Source of the DNA: an uncultured Gemmata sp.
GTDB lineage: Bacteria > Planctomycetota > Planctomycetia > Gemmatales > Gemmataceae
NCBI GenBank assembly: GCA_937924775.1
Contig: CALDUT010000016.1
Location: 113,235-177,234, forward strand
Length of the DNA: 64,000 nt
Direction of reading: 5' to 3'
The notes under the pieces were generated by a model. That model had not been told where the DNA came from. It saw only the letters and a program-made list of their open reading frames with translations, and ran no database searches. How positions within the stretch are numbered: position 1 is the first letter of the stretch; every line of letters starts with the position of its first letter. This document shows, in pieces, positions 9,406 to 18,021 of the stretch. The translations under genes were made by a program, and so were the position numbers.

Positions 9406-10032
9406 ATGCGTCACCGGAAACGCGGTCGTCACCTGAATCGCACGCCGGCCCACCGGCGTAGCCTGCTCCGCAACCTCAGCCGTGCGCTGATCACACACGA
9501 ACAGATCACCACCACATTGCCAAAGGCCAAAGAACTGCGCCCCTTTGTGGAAAAGCTCATCACCCTGGCCAAGCGGGCGCACTTGGTCGTGGCCCAAGCC
9601 GCGGGTAAGGACGAAGCCGAAGTCCAAAAAGCCAAAATCCGCGCCCTGCACTACCGCCGCCAGGCGATGGCCCTACTCGGACCGACCCACGGCACAGGCA
9701 TTTGGAACAAAAACGGCGAGTGGATGGAAGACCCGCTCAACACGTCCACCAAGAAAAGCTCGGATACGGTACTCAAGAAGCTTTTCCGGGAACTTGGACC
9801 ACGCTACGCCGATCGCCCTGGGGGCTATACCCGCATCCTCAAACAGCACTACCGCCGCTTGGGCGATGCCGGCGTCACTGCGGTCATCGAGCTACTGAAA
9901 GCCGGTGAAAAGAAAGTGACGCTCAAGGGCAAGACCGCGGCCGCCCCCGCCCCGGTCGTCCCCACGCCAGCCCCGGCCAGCCCACCCGCGTCGACTTCCA
10001 CTCCCAGCGAATCCAGCAGCTCCACCAATTGA
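9406..10032 (+). CDS. rplQ: Ribosomal protein bL17 with long Ala/Pro/Ser tail
   Basis: A 208-residue protein. Residues 1-60 ([20 protein letters not shown], then [19 protein letters not shown]) are typical bL17, which binds 23S rRNA near the exit tunnel. Typical bL17 is about 120-130 residues. Here an insert-bearing core is followed by a low-complexity tail ([17 protein letters not shown] through SESSSSTN). It is the last gene of the plus-strand segment and is followed by a strong hairpin. Confidence 0.95.
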   Translation: MRHRKRGRHLNRTPAHRRSLLRNLSRALITHEQITTTLPKAKELRPFVEKLITLAKRAHLVVAQAAGKDEAEVQKAKIRALHYRRQAMALLGPTHGTGIWNKNGEWMEDPLNTSTKKSSDTVLKKLFRELGPRYADRPGGYTRILKQHYRRLGDAGVTAVIELLKAGEKKVTLKGKTAAAPAPVVPTPAPASPPASTSTPSESSSSTN

Positions 10033-10056
10033 TCGTGGCTAACAGTTTCCACCTCA

Positions 10057-10112
10057 GGGGCTTCCACGGCATGATCGGCGATATTCTTGGCCCGGGATGC
10101 TGTGGAAGCCCC
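10057..10112 (+). terminator. Terminator-like hairpin after rplQ
   Basis: A 15-bp stem (10057-10071 with 10098-10112, one G-U pair) begins 24 bp after the rplQ stop. The following sequence is only moderately T-rich (TCCATTTC), so termination strength is uncertain. Confidence 0.55.
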
Positions 10113-10194
10113 TCCATTTCAGTTTCACTGGCGAATATATAATTCCTGAATCTATATCTTCGGTACAATTTTGTTGCGCTTTCAGGAGATTCTG

Positions 10195-10986
10195 GTGAAT
10201 CTCGGGTTGCAGGGGCAGGCCGCGGTGGTTGTTGGCGGAGCACGGGGGTTGGGCCGGGCCATTGCCACGCTTTTTGCCGCTGAAGGCTGCCGTGTGGGGT
10301 TGTGGGACATTTCGCCACAGCTGGCGTCGACCGCGGCCGCATTGGCTGCGCCGGCATGGCGTGTCGATGTCACCGATGAGGCCGCCGTGCGGGCATCGGC
10401 CACCGAGACCTGGGCTCACTTTGGTGCGGTCGATCATCTGGTTTTTGCTGTCGGTGTCGGTTCGGGGCAGTTCGGTTTCCCATTTTGGAACGTTGAGCTG
10501 TCGCGGTGGGAGCCGGTGCTGCGGGTGAACCTGATCGGGGCCGCCGCAGTGGCGCAGGCGTTCGCCCCGCTTTTCGCGGCTCGCCGCCAAGGGACGTTGC
10601 TATTCCTTTCGTCGGTCGCTGGTCAGATCGGTTCGCAAACGGATCCGCCGTATAGTGCCGCCAAGGCGGGCCTCATCAACTTCGTCCAATGTGCGGCGAA
10701 AGATTTGGCCCCGTTTGGCGTGCGGGTCAATTGCCTGTGTCCGGGCATGGTGGCGACCGAGTTGAACCGTTCGGTGTGGCAAGCGTGGGCCAACCGGCAA
10801 TCGCCCGAAACTTATCAAGATTATGAAACGTGGGCCGCGGCGAAAATCGCCCAAGTGGTACCGCTGAAACGGTGGCAGACACCCGAAGATATTGCTGCGA
10901 TGGCCGTTTTTCTGGCCAGCGCACAAGCCGCCAATGTCACGGGGCAGACAATCAATGTCGATGGCGGTTTCGTGATGCACTGGTAA
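10195..10986 (+). CDS. Short-chain dehydrogenase/reductase (SDR)
   Basis: A 263-residue classical SDR. The Rossmann motif GGARGLG is at 14-20, the catalytic Ser lies in LFLSSVAG, the YSAAK motif supplies Tyr and Lys, and the C-terminus TGQTINVDGGF is typical of FabG-like enzymes. The GTG at 10195 was chosen because AGGAG lies a few bases upstream and the Rossmann strand begins nine residues later. TATAAT at 10138-10143 and TACAAT at 10164-10169 are candidate -10 elements. The substrate cannot be read from the sequence. The gene sits between the two facing ribosomal arms. Confidence 0.88.
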   Translation: MNLGLQGQAAVVVGGARGLGRAIATLFAAEGCRVGLWDISPQLASTAAALAAPAWRVDVTDEAAVRASATETWAHFGAVDHLVFAVGVGSGQFGFPFWNVELSRWEPVLRVNLIGAAAVAQAFAPLFAARRQGTLLFLSSVAGQIGSQTDPPYSAAKAGLINFVQCAAKDLAPFGVRVNCLCPGMVATELNRSVWQAWANRQSPETYQDYETWAAAKIAQVVPLKRWQTPEDIAAMAVFLASAQAANVTGQTINVDGGFVMHW

Positions 10987-11069
10987 ACCGCCGTGGCAGA
11001 GTTTTCGTTAGTAACCGATGGTGATTACTCAGAAACAATCTCTTCTGAAAAACTCTACTATGGTCGGGG

Positions 11070-11085
11070 TTCCCACCGGTGGGAA
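11070..11085. repeat. 16-bp perfect palindrome between SDR gene and map
   Basis: TTCCCACCGGTGGGAA is self-complementary without a spacer, in the gap between the convergent SDR and map genes. A second short dyad, CAAACAAC/GTTGTTTG, lies at 11130-11149 next to the map stop. Either could be a weak 3' end; neither has a T tract in the right place. Confidence 0.35.
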
Positions 11086-11149
11086 TGCCACGGGAACAGG
11101 GGTGGGGCTGGCGGTTGATTTTTCGGCGGCAAACAACCATTGTTGTTTG

Positions 11150-11977
11150 TTAGCTGCTGCCGGCTGGGGGTTCATCGTCGCAGGCTCCTTCATCCGCGGT
11201 GATAATGACGACACCGTTGGATGTTAGGGCCAACGTATGTTCGACATGGACACTGGGCATCCGGTCGCGAGTGACGACGGTCCAATGGTCGCTGAGCAGA
11301 TCCACTTCGGGCCGGCGCATGTTGACCATGGGTTCGACGGCCAGAGTCAGCCCCGGTTCGAGGCGGAAGTCGGCTTTGCGGGTTTCGCGATCGACGTAAT
11401 TGGGCACCTGCGGGTTCTCATGCATGCTCCGGCCAATACCGTGGCCAACGTAAGACGTGACCACACTGAAACCGGCCTGTTGCACATGCCGCTGCATTTC
11501 GCTGGCCACTTGCGACCACCACTTGCGTTTGGGTAGCAGATCAATGGCGATTTGCAGGGTTTCTTCGCCCACTTTGAGCAAGCGGGCCTTTTCCGGGGAA
11601 ATCGTACCGATCGGAACCGTGATAGCCCGGTCGGCGCACCAGCCGTTGAGTTTGCACGCGGTATCAATTTTCAGCAAATCACCTTCTTTGAGGACGCGAT
11701 TGCCCGGAATGCCATGCACCACCTGCTCGTTAACGCTTAAACATGTGACGGCGGGGAATGGGGTTTTGCCGGGATAACCCTTGAATAGCGGGATGGCCCC
11801 GTGTTGGGCGTAGAAGGCTTCCACCGCCTGATCAATCTCGATGGTGCGGACGCCGGGTTGGGCCATGTCGCGGCAGATCTTCAGCGCGCGGGCCACCAGT
11901 TTGCCGGCTTCACGCATCAAGGCGATTTCGCGGGCCGACTTCAGTTCCGGAGGGCGGTTGGTATTGGCTCGTAACAT
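11150..11977 (-). CDS. map: Type I methionine aminopeptidase
   Basis: A 275-residue enzyme that removes the initiator Met from nascent proteins using two divalent metal ions. The visible motifs are HGIPGNR, the metal-ligand region DTACKLNGWCADRAIT (first ligand Asp; second Asp in CAD), GHGIGRSMHENPQVPNY with the ligand and catalytic His, and VEPMVNMR with a ligand Glu. The C-terminus carries a short acidic extension. It follows adk by about 54 bp at the distal end of the secY-adk-map group, the usual bacterial order. Confidence 0.95.
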   Translation of the reverse strand: MLRANTNRPPELKSAREIALMREAGKLVARALKICRDMAQPGVRTIEIDQAVEAFYAQHGAIPLFKGYPGKTPFPAVTCLSVNEQVVHGIPGNRVLKEGDLLKIDTACKLNGWCADRAITVPIGTISPEKARLLKVGEETLQIAIDLLPKRKWWSQVASEMQRHVQQAGFSVVTSYVGHGIGRSMHENPQVPNYVDRETRKADFRLEPGLTLAVEPMVNMRRPEVDLLSDHWTVVTRDRMPSVHVEHTLALTSNGVVIITADEGACDDEPPAGSS

Positions 11978-12031
11978 TGAGACGATTCGATAACACGAGG
12001 CTATGAACTTCCGTTATCAGCATTATAGCCA

Positions 12032-12613
12032 TCAACTGGCGGATTTCTTCGCGGTTTCGGGGGTTAACCCCAGGGCGCGGAGGATATTGGCGTAAATCTC
12101 TTCGACTTCACCGACGGCGGGAACGGTTTTGAGTAATCCGCGTTTCTGGTAGAAGTCGATGAGGGCATCGTTGTTGGCGTGGAATTCCGCGAGCCGTTGG
12201 CGGATAGTGGCTTCGGTGTCGTCCTGACGGGCGCGGGCCAGCAGGCGGCGGACCACTTCATCATCGGAGATGCTGAGGTTGATCACCGCGGTGAGTTCCA
12301 GATGTTCGAGCCGCAGAAGGGCATCGAAGGCTTCCGCTTGGGCATAGGTTCGCGGATAGCCGTCGGTGACGAATTTTTCAGGGCGATTCGGGCCGCGGAG
12401 CAGCTCGGCGACCACTTCGTTGACGATGGCATCCGGAACCAGTCGTCCGGCTTTCATGATGGGTTCGACGAGTTTTCCCGTGGGTGTACCGCGGGCAATG
12501 GCATCGCGTAAGAATTCGCCGGTGCCGATGTAAGCGAGCCCCAGCCGCTCGACGAGCAACTTGGCTTGTGTACCTTTGCCGGCACCCGGCATTCCCAGAA
12601 GCACCAATCGCAT
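12032..12613 (-). CDS. adk: Adenylate kinase (short-lid type)
   Basis: A 193-residue enzyme that interconverts ATP plus AMP with two ADP. The P-loop GMPGAGKGTQ is at 7-16, followed by the AMP-binding segment GTGEFLRDAIARGTP and GYPRTYAQAEAFD. The region after LLARARQDDTEATIRQRL lacks the long zinc-type LID of many Gram-positive enzymes, so this is the short-lid form. The ATG at 12611-12613 gives the conserved MRLVLLGMPGAGK start; the upstream in-frame extension has no family similarity. It lies 217 bp after secY and just before map. Confidence 0.95.
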   Translation of the reverse strand: MRLVLLGMPGAGKGTQAKLLVERLGLAYIGTGEFLRDAIARGTPTGKLVEPIMKAGRLVPDAIVNEVVAELLRGPNRPEKFVTDGYPRTYAQAEAFDALLRLEHLELTAVINLSISDDEVVRRLLARARQDDTEATIRQRLAEFHANNDALIDFYQKRGLLKTVPAVGEVEEIYANILRALGLTPETAKKSAS

Positions 12614-12830
12614 GAGCCGCCCGCCTTCGGCCACCGGGCCGTGTCGCGGTTCGCGAATCGCGGCCGTCGGGCCTGATCGCGCTGTGGAGAGGGACACCAA
12701 TTCTTCACACAACCCCCGTATTTTCGGTCGATCGCAGGCGATCTGCAAGGGCGGTGGCCGATACCTGCTCTTGCTCCCGGATCTCCCAGGCTGTTTCGGT
12801 TACGATAGGGCGGCGGCTGGGCCGGGCCGC

Positions 12831-14369
12831 TCACTCGTCGGTCAGGCCGGGGTAATTCCGCATGACGAGGTGGCTATTGATCTTCTGAACCAGGTCAAGA
12901 GCGACACTGATAACGATCAACAAGCCGGTTCCGCCATAGAAGCTCGCCACTTGCAGAGGGATTTCCAATTCGCTGGAGATGATGTTGGGGATGATCGCGA
13001 TGACCGCCAGGAACGCGGCCCCCACGAACGTGACCCGCATCAGGACCCGCTCCAGATAATCCGCGGTGGCCTTTCCCGGCCGATAGCCGGGTATAAAGCT
13101 GCCATGGTCCTTGAGGTTATCAGCGATTTCCTTGGGGTTGAAGGTAATCGCCACCCAGAAGTAGGTAAACACATAAATCAGCGCGATATAGCAGATGTTG
13201 TAAACCCAGCCGCGGTGGTTCTGGAACATGTTCGACAGCGTACCGGCCCAGGCCAGTTCGCCCCCTGAGAGGCTGTAGAGAGCGTTGAAGAGGAACCACG
13301 GCAAAATCAACAGTGTGCTGGCGAAGATCACCGGCATCACACCGGCCGCGTTCACCTTCATGGGCAGGAACTGCCGGGTGCCACCGTAGACCCGACGCCC
13401 GCGAACGTGCTTGGCACTTTGCGTCGGGATGCGGCGCTGGGCCTTCGTCATGGCGATCACGCCGACCACCACGCCAACGAACAAAAACGCCAACACCAAC
13501 AGCTTCTCGAAACTGATGTCGCCGGTGGCTCCCCCCAAGGTGAAGACCGATTCTTTGATCGTGCCGGTGGTGGGGTCCATCAGGAGCATGTTGGTGGCAT
13601 CCGGGATACGGGCCACGATGCCGGCCATGATGATCAGGGAGATGCCGTTGCCGATGCCGTATTCGTCGATCTGCTCGCCCAGCCACATCAAGAAGATGGT
13701 GCCGGTGGTCATTGTGATGACGGCCACAAATCCGAACCAATAGAGGTTGATCCCTTCGCTATAGCCTTCAGGCGTCAAGCCCCAGCCGCTCCCGTCGGCA
13801 CTTTCAGGCCGCATCAGCGTTTGCACCATGATGAGGGCCTGAATCATGCAAATGGGCACGGTGAGGTAGCGGGTGTATTCGTTGATCTTCTTGCGGCCTG
13901 CCTCTCCTTCTTTGCGGAGCTTCTCCAGGGATGGCACCACGCCGCTGGCCAACAGCTGCATGATGATCGACGCCGAGATATACGGCATAATACCCATAGA
14001 GAAAATACACGCGGAGCTGAGGTTGCCACCCGAGAACAGGGACACGAAGCTCAGCACCTGCCCCAAAGCACCGGTTTGTGCTTGCTGAATTTTCTCAGCG
14101 AGCTTGGCTTGGTCGATCATCGGCAAGGGCACATAGTAGCCGATGCGGTAGATGGCCAGAAAAACCAGGGTGATGAAAATCTTCTTGCGCAGTTCGGGGA
14201 TTTTGAAGATGGTGATCAGCTGGTCGGGGACTACACCGAGAATCGACGCAGCAGCCCCGAAGAGAATCAAGGTCCAGCCCAGCCACGACTCGGCCCCGTA
14301 GGTGAAGGCGACAACGCCACCGATCAAGCAGAGAATACCGGTCGAAAGGCTGAGGGTGCGCCAGTTCAT
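12831..14369 (-). CDS. secY: Protein translocase subunit SecY with N-terminal extension
   Basis: The central channel subunit of the Sec translocon in the cytoplasmic membrane, about 512 residues. The conserved body begins around FKIPELRKKIFITLVF (usual SecY N-terminus), followed by ACIFSMGIMPYISASIIMQLL (plug and TM2), the loop with GIGNGISLIIMAGI and PKEIADNLKDHGSFIPGYRP. About 55 residues with two extra hydrophobic segments precede the usual start. The second in-frame ATG (14369) is preferred because AGAAGG stands 9 bp upstream of it; the first (14378) abuts that site. No SecE or SecG gene is nearby. Confidence 0.95.
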   Translation of the reverse strand: MNWRTLSLSTGILCLIGGVVAFTYGAESWLGWTLILFGAAASILGVVPDQLITIFKIPELRKKIFITLVFLAIYRIGYYVPLPMIDQAKLAEKIQQAQTGALGQVLSFVSLFSGGNLSSACIFSMGIMPYISASIIMQLLASGVVPSLEKLRKEGEAGRKKINEYTRYLTVPICMIQALIMVQTLMRPESADGSGWGLTPEGYSEGINLYWFGFVAVITMTTGTIFLMWLGEQIDEYGIGNGISLIIMAGIVARIPDATNMLLMDPTTGTIKESVFTLGGATGDISFEKLLVLAFLFVGVVVGVIAMTKAQRRIPTQSAKHVRGRRVYGGTRQFLPMKVNAAGVMPVIFASTLLILPWFLFNALYSLSGGELAWAGTLSNMFQNHRGWVYNICYIALIYVFTYFWVAITFNPKEIADNLKDHGSFIPGYRPGKATADYLERVLMRVTFVGAAFLAVIAIIPNIISSELEIPLQVASFYGGTGLLIVISVALDLVQKINSHLVMRNYPGLTDE

Positions 14370-14450
14370 GTCCTTCATCCTTCTGTCGCAAGGGGGCGGG
14401 GGCCAATCGGTGGGGCTCTCCCGCCCGTCTGCTGTGCTGGGGCTATGATG

Positions 14451-14984
14451 TTATTTCTTGGGTTTGGGGCCGTATTTGGCTTCCAACGCTTTCTGACGTA
14501 CGCCCATTTTGTTTTTCACGGGCTTTTTCGGCTTGGGCAGCAGTTGAACGGTACCACCGGCTTTTTTGATCTTCTCCTCGGCGCTTTTGCTGAAGTGATC
14601 GGCTTTCACCGTCAGGGGTTTGGTGAGTTGGCCGTCGCCCAGGATGCGCAGGCCATCGAAAGTGCCCACCACCAGCCGCTTATGCTTCAACGCGGCGATG
14701 TCGACAGTGCTGTTGGCGTCGAAACGGGCGTCGAGGTCACCGACGTTGACGATGGCGTATTCTTTGGCGAACGCCGCGTTGCTGAAGCCGCGCTTGGGCC
14801 ACCGGCGGTACAGGGGCATTTGTCCGCCTTCGAAGAGGCTACCCGGCAATTCAGCCCCAGCACTTTGATACTGGCCTTTGGTACCCAGGCCACAGGTTTT
14901 GCCAATACCCGAGCCGATACCGCGGCCCACCCGCCGCTTGAGCTTGCGTTTCTGAATGCCAGTGGAAACGGTGGTTAGGTCCAT
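14451..14984 (-). CDS. rplO: Ribosomal protein uL15
   Basis: A 177-residue 50S protein that bridges 23S rRNA domains late in assembly. The Gly/Lys/Arg-rich N-terminus (KRRVGRGIGSGIGKTCGLG), the FEGGQMPLYRRWPKRGF segment and the C-terminal KADHFSKSAEEKIKKAGG are characteristic. An AGAAGGATATTCCC ribosome site precedes the ATG. The C-terminus has a 25-residue basic extension. In most bacteria rpmD lies between rpsE and rplO; here only 76 bp separate them, too little for rpmD. Confidence 0.96.
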   Translation of the reverse strand: MDLTTVSTGIQKRKLKRRVGRGIGSGIGKTCGLGTKGQYQSAGAELPGSLFEGGQMPLYRRWPKRGFSNAAFAKEYAIVNVGDLDARFDANSTVDIAALKHKRLVVGTFDGLRILGDGQLTKPLTVKADHFSKSAEEKIKKAGGTVQLLPKPKKPVKNKMGVRQKALEAKYGPKPKK

Positions 14985-15060
14985 GGGAATATCCTTCTAG
15001 TTTGAGCGGCGACACTGGCTGGCGCCAGCGGCTGAGGTTCGCCGCAGATCGGTGGCGAAC

Positions 15061-15576
15061 TCACAGAGCCACGCCACGCAGCCGCATCACTTCTTCTTTG
15101 GTTCGCAATTGGGCCAGACCGTTGAGTGTGGCTTTCACCAGGTTGATGGGGTTGGTACTACCGTGAACTTTGGTCAGGATGTTGGAGATACCGCAAGCTT
15201 GCAGCACTTCGCGCACCCCGGGGCCCGCTTTGACACCAGTACCCGGGCCGGCGGGAACCAAAATTACTTTGCTGGCTCCGTATTTGCCGATGACGCGGTG
15301 CGGAATCGTGCTGCCCCGCATGGCGATCTTCTTCGAGCGGGCCACGTTACTTTCTCCCTCCTTGATGGCTTTTTCCACCGCGGGGGGAACTTCGTTGGCT
15401 TTACCATACCCATAAGCGACCTTGCCGCGGCGGTCGCCGACCACAACCAACGCATTGAAGCTGAAACGCCGGCCGCCTTTGACCACGCAGGCCGAACGCC
15501 GAATTTTGACGACATAATCCACCAACGCGGTATCCCGTGCGTCGGTTTCGCCACGTTCACGCCGTTCTCGGGCCAT
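15061..15576 (-). CDS. rpsE: Ribosomal protein uS5
   Basis: A 171-residue 30S protein involved in decoding accuracy and mRNA unwinding at the entry channel. The double-stranded RNA-binding-like N-domain (VVKGGRRFSFNALVVVGD, KVAYGYGKANEVPPAV) and the C-domain (VLVPAGPGTGVKAGPGVREV, GSTNPINLVKATLNGL) are complete. It follows rplR after a long 283-bp gap that holds a hairpin. Confidence 0.97.
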   Translation of the reverse strand: MARERRERGETDARDTALVDYVVKIRRSACVVKGGRRFSFNALVVVGDRRGKVAYGYGKANEVPPAVEKAIKEGESNVARSKKIAMRGSTIPHRVIGKYGASKVILVPAGPGTGVKAGPGVREVLQACGISNILTKVHGSTNPINLVKATLNGLAQLRTKEEVMRLRGVAL

Positions 15577-15603
15577 AATTCTTCACCCTTGGTTTTTGGG
15601 TAT

Positions 15604-15623
15604 CGGGAATGGGACCATTCCCG
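15604..15623 (-). promoter_or_regulatory. Intercistronic hairpin before rpsE
   Basis: CGGGAATGG and CCATTCCCG form a perfect 9-bp dyad around GA, 28 bp before the rpsE start in the 283-bp rplR-rpsE gap. I see no gene in that gap. Confidence 0.45.
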
Positions 15624-15859
15624 GTGCCATTCTCGTTTTTAAGCCTCAGACCTGTCCCTGTTCGTGGGAGAAACGGGAGCAATGTCAGTGATTATCCGTC
15701 CTCTTTGTTGTTCTGGCCAAGTCCATCCCGAGAAGCTCCTCAGGGTAAGGCATCGGCCGGTGTCATCTGTACAATTGTGCGCAATCATTTCTGGCAAGGC
15801 AAGGCCCATTTTCCAGAAAAATCCTGTTGTTACGATTGTCTGGCCAATGGCACCGGCGG

Positions 15860-16339
15860 CTATTTCTTCTTCTCGCCTTTGGCTTTGTCGCCGCCTTTCT
15901 TATCGCCCTTGCTTTTGGGTTCGGCGGCTTCCGCGGCTTGGGCTTTTTGCATCTTGGCGCGGATCGACTCCAGATTGGTGCAGACCAAACCGGCTTCGGT
16001 AGCCGCGATGGCCAGGGCCGCGATCCGACCGTGGAAGCGGTAGGAGCCGCGGTCGAAGGCGGCGGCCGTGATTCCCTTGGCCTTCGCGGCTTCGGCGATT
16101 TTCTGGCCGACGACCCGGGCGGCGGCGACATTGGCCCCATTCTTAAGGCCAGAGTTCTTCCCGGCGCTGGTGGCCGCGGCTAAGGTGACGCCGTGGAGAT
16201 CGTCGATCAACTGGGCGCTGATGTGCAAGTTCGAGCGATGGACGCTCAAGCGGGGTTTGGTCGGGGTGCCGTAGATTTTCTTGCGGACCCGGAACCGTCG
16301 CCGCTGCGCCCGCTGGGCTTTCAGTTTTTGCGTGTTCAT
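15860..16339 (-). CDS. rplR: Ribosomal protein uL18 with Lys-rich tail
   Basis: A 159-residue protein that binds 5S rRNA in the central protuberance of the 50S subunit. The core RRRFRVRKKIYGTPTKPRL, SAQLIDD, NVAAARVVGQKIAEAAKAKG and FDRGSYRFHGRIAALA are typical. Bacterial uL18 is usually about 120 residues; here a charged tail (PKSKGDKKGGDKAKGEKKK) extends it. It lies between rplF and rpsE as usual. Confidence 0.96.
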   Translation of the reverse strand: MNTQKLKAQRAQRRRFRVRKKIYGTPTKPRLSVHRSNLHISAQLIDDLHGVTLAAATSAGKNSGLKNGANVAAARVVGQKIAEAAKAKGITAAAFDRGSYRFHGRIAALAIAATEAGLVCTNLESIRAKMQKAQAAEAAEPKSKGDKKGGDKAKGEKKK

Positions 16340-16413
16340 ATTCCCTAACTTTCAGCAATAGCAGTATTTGTGTCAGAATCGGGTTGAGGGTGCAACCGCG
16401 GACCTCAGCAGGG

Positions 16414-16962
16414 TTACTTGCCGCCAGCTGCGAACGATTTCCCTTCCTTGCGGCGGACCACTTCGTTTTCGTAGCGAACGCCTTTGCCCTTGTACGGTTC
16501 CGGTTTGCGGCTGGCGCGGATTTCGGCGGCGAATTGCCCAACCTTTTGCTTGTCGATTCCGCTGATGACGATGGTCGTCGGGTCGGGCACTTGCACCGTG
16601 ATGCCTTGGGGGGGCATATGGACAATGCGGTTGGCGTAGCCGACGGTCAGCTCCACCCCGGGGCCTTTGGCAGCGGCCTGGAAGCCTACCCCCTCGACTT
16701 TCAGCTTCTTCTCGTAGCCTTTAGTCACGCCAATGACCATATTATTGATCAACGCCCGGGTCAGGCCGTGCAGAGCGCGGTTTTGCCGGTTGTCGTCTGG
16801 CCGTTTGACGGTGATTTGCTTGCCGTCGGATTCCACTTTCATGTTGGGATGAAAGTCGAGCGTCAGCGAGCCTTTGGGGCCGGTGAGGGTGATTTTGTGG
16901 CCCGCGAGGTCCACTTTCACCCCCGCGGGAATAGCAATCGGTTGTTTGCCGATCCGGGACAT
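16414..16962 (-). CDS. rplF: Ribosomal protein uL6
   Basis: A 182-residue 50S protein at the base of the L7/L12 stalk near the sarcin-ricin loop. The start MSRIGKQPIAIPAGVKVDL at 16962 is canonical; the frame extends upstream without similarity. Both uL6 repeats are present, and the C-terminal signature YKGKGVRYENEVVRRKEGK is intact. It lies between rpsH and rplR. Confidence 0.97.
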   Translation of the reverse strand: MSRIGKQPIAIPAGVKVDLAGHKITLTGPKGSLTLDFHPNMKVESDGKQITVKRPDDNRQNRALHGLTRALINNMVIGVTKGYEKKLKVEGVGFQAAAKGPGVELTVGYANRIVHMPPQGITVQVPDPTTIVISGIDKQKVGQFAAEIRASRKPEPYKGKGVRYENEVVRRKEGKSFAAGGK

Positions 16963-17069
16963 TGCTCCTACTCCTGTGGGCTTCACTGAGTTCGTTGCGC
17001 GACTCAGATCGCAGCCATGAAAAGACAGGCGGGCGGCCACTATTGCCAGAAGCCAGCCCGCGGTGGGTG

Positions 17070-17525
17070 TTACCAAACGGTACACAGAATTTCGCCGCCC
17101 ACTTTCTGCTGCCGGGCTTGCCGATCCGACATCACCCCTTTGCTGGTGCTGAGAATGGCGATTCCCAACCCATCGAGAACCCGTTTGATTTCTTTGTAAC
17201 CTTGATACACGCGGCGGCCCGGTTTGGAATACCGTTCGATGTGACGAATGACTTTTTCGCCATCGGGGCCGTATTTGAGAAACACTTGGAGAATCAGCCG
17301 GGGTTCGGCGAGGTTATCGACTTCTTGGAATTCCTTGTGTGTGCCGGCGTCTGTGGTGGTGGTCACATATTTCCCGGTGCGGTAGCCCAGGATGAAGCCT
17401 TCTTCGAGCAGCACTTTGGCGATGGCGACTTTGAGTTTGGTCGCGGGCATCTCCACGAAGGGCCGTTCGATGGCGTTGGCATTGCGGATGCGGGTGAGCA
17501 TGTCGGCGATGGGGTCGGTCATCAT
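17070..17525 (-). CDS. rpsH: Ribosomal protein uS8
   Basis: A 151-residue 16S rRNA-binding protein, in Escherichia coli also the repressor of the spc operon. MTDPIADMLTRIRNANAIE opens the protein, and the C-terminal GLGIAILSTSKGVMSDRQAR is the family signature. Two adjacent ATG codons are possible; 17525 has GGGAG at better spacing. The middle is somewhat longer than in the roughly 130-residue bacterial norm. It lies 21 bp after rpsN. Confidence 0.96.
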   Translation of the reverse strand: MMTDPIADMLTRIRNANAIERPFVEMPATKLKVAIAKVLLEEGFILGYRTGKYVTTTTDAGTHKEFQEVDNLAEPRLILQVFLKYGPDGEKVIRHIERYSKPGRRVYQGYKEIKRVLDGLGIAILSTSKGVMSDRQARQQKVGGEILCTVW

Positions 17526-17546
17526 GGTCGTGGTCTCCCTGTCCGC

Positions 17547-17807
17547 TTACCAGGAGGCTTTGCGCACGCCGGGGATCAGCCCGTCGCTGGCGAGTTTGCG
17601 GAAACAAATGCGACAGCAGCCGAATTTGCGGTACACGGCCCGGCCGCGGCCACACAGTTGGCAGCGGCGAACGATTTTGATCAGTTCGCGGCCCGGCAGG
17701 ATTTTCGTGGGGTCGCGTTGGTCGGCCGGTTTCTTCAACTCGGCTTTGTGGAGTTCCACCGCTTGCAATTGGCGGCGATATTTGGCTTCTTTTGCGTTGG
17801 TTGACAT
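17547..17807 (-). CDS. rpsN: Ribosomal protein uS14 (zinc-motif, longer form)
   Basis: An 86-residue 30S head protein. [20 protein letters not shown] carries two CxxC pairs, the zinc-binding form, yet the protein has the longer N-terminal helix region ([19 protein letters not shown]) usually absent from the 61-residue zinc form. The C-terminus [10 protein letters not shown] is canonical. The ATG at 17805-17807 was chosen over the longer upstream frame, which has no similarity. It lies between rplE and rpsH. Confidence 0.95.
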   Translation of the reverse strand: MSTNAKEAKYRRQLQAVELHKAELKKPADQRDPTKILPGRELIKIVRRCQLCGRGRAVYRKFGCCRICFRKLASDGLIPGVRKASW

Positions 17808-17843
17808 TGCAGGGGTTCTCGTGGGTGGCGTACCAACTCGAGG

Positions 17844-17864
17844 CTCGCGGGTCCGCCCCGCGAG
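17844..17864 (-). promoter_or_regulatory. Intercistronic hairpin before rpsN
   Basis: CTCGCGGG and CCCGCGAG form a perfect 8-bp stem around TCCGC, 37 bp before the rpsN start in the 214-bp rplE-rpsN gap. Confidence 0.45.
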
Positions 17865-18021
17865 GGAATTGGCCGTTCCGTGAGTTCGGGGTGAACGTTC
17901 TGGTCCGTCAGTCAGTCGTGGTATTATCCGCAGCGGTTGACCAGCGTCGAGCCGCTCCGGGGATCGGTATTCTTGGGGGCGTTGGCCTCGTCCTAGGGTA
18001 TTCGGGCCGCGGTGTTCACGG

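Noticed and set aside
13407..14978. Plus-strand open frame opposite secY and rplO
   Set aside because: It spans two genuine genes on the other strand and reads as His/Gly/Asp-rich antisense sequence.
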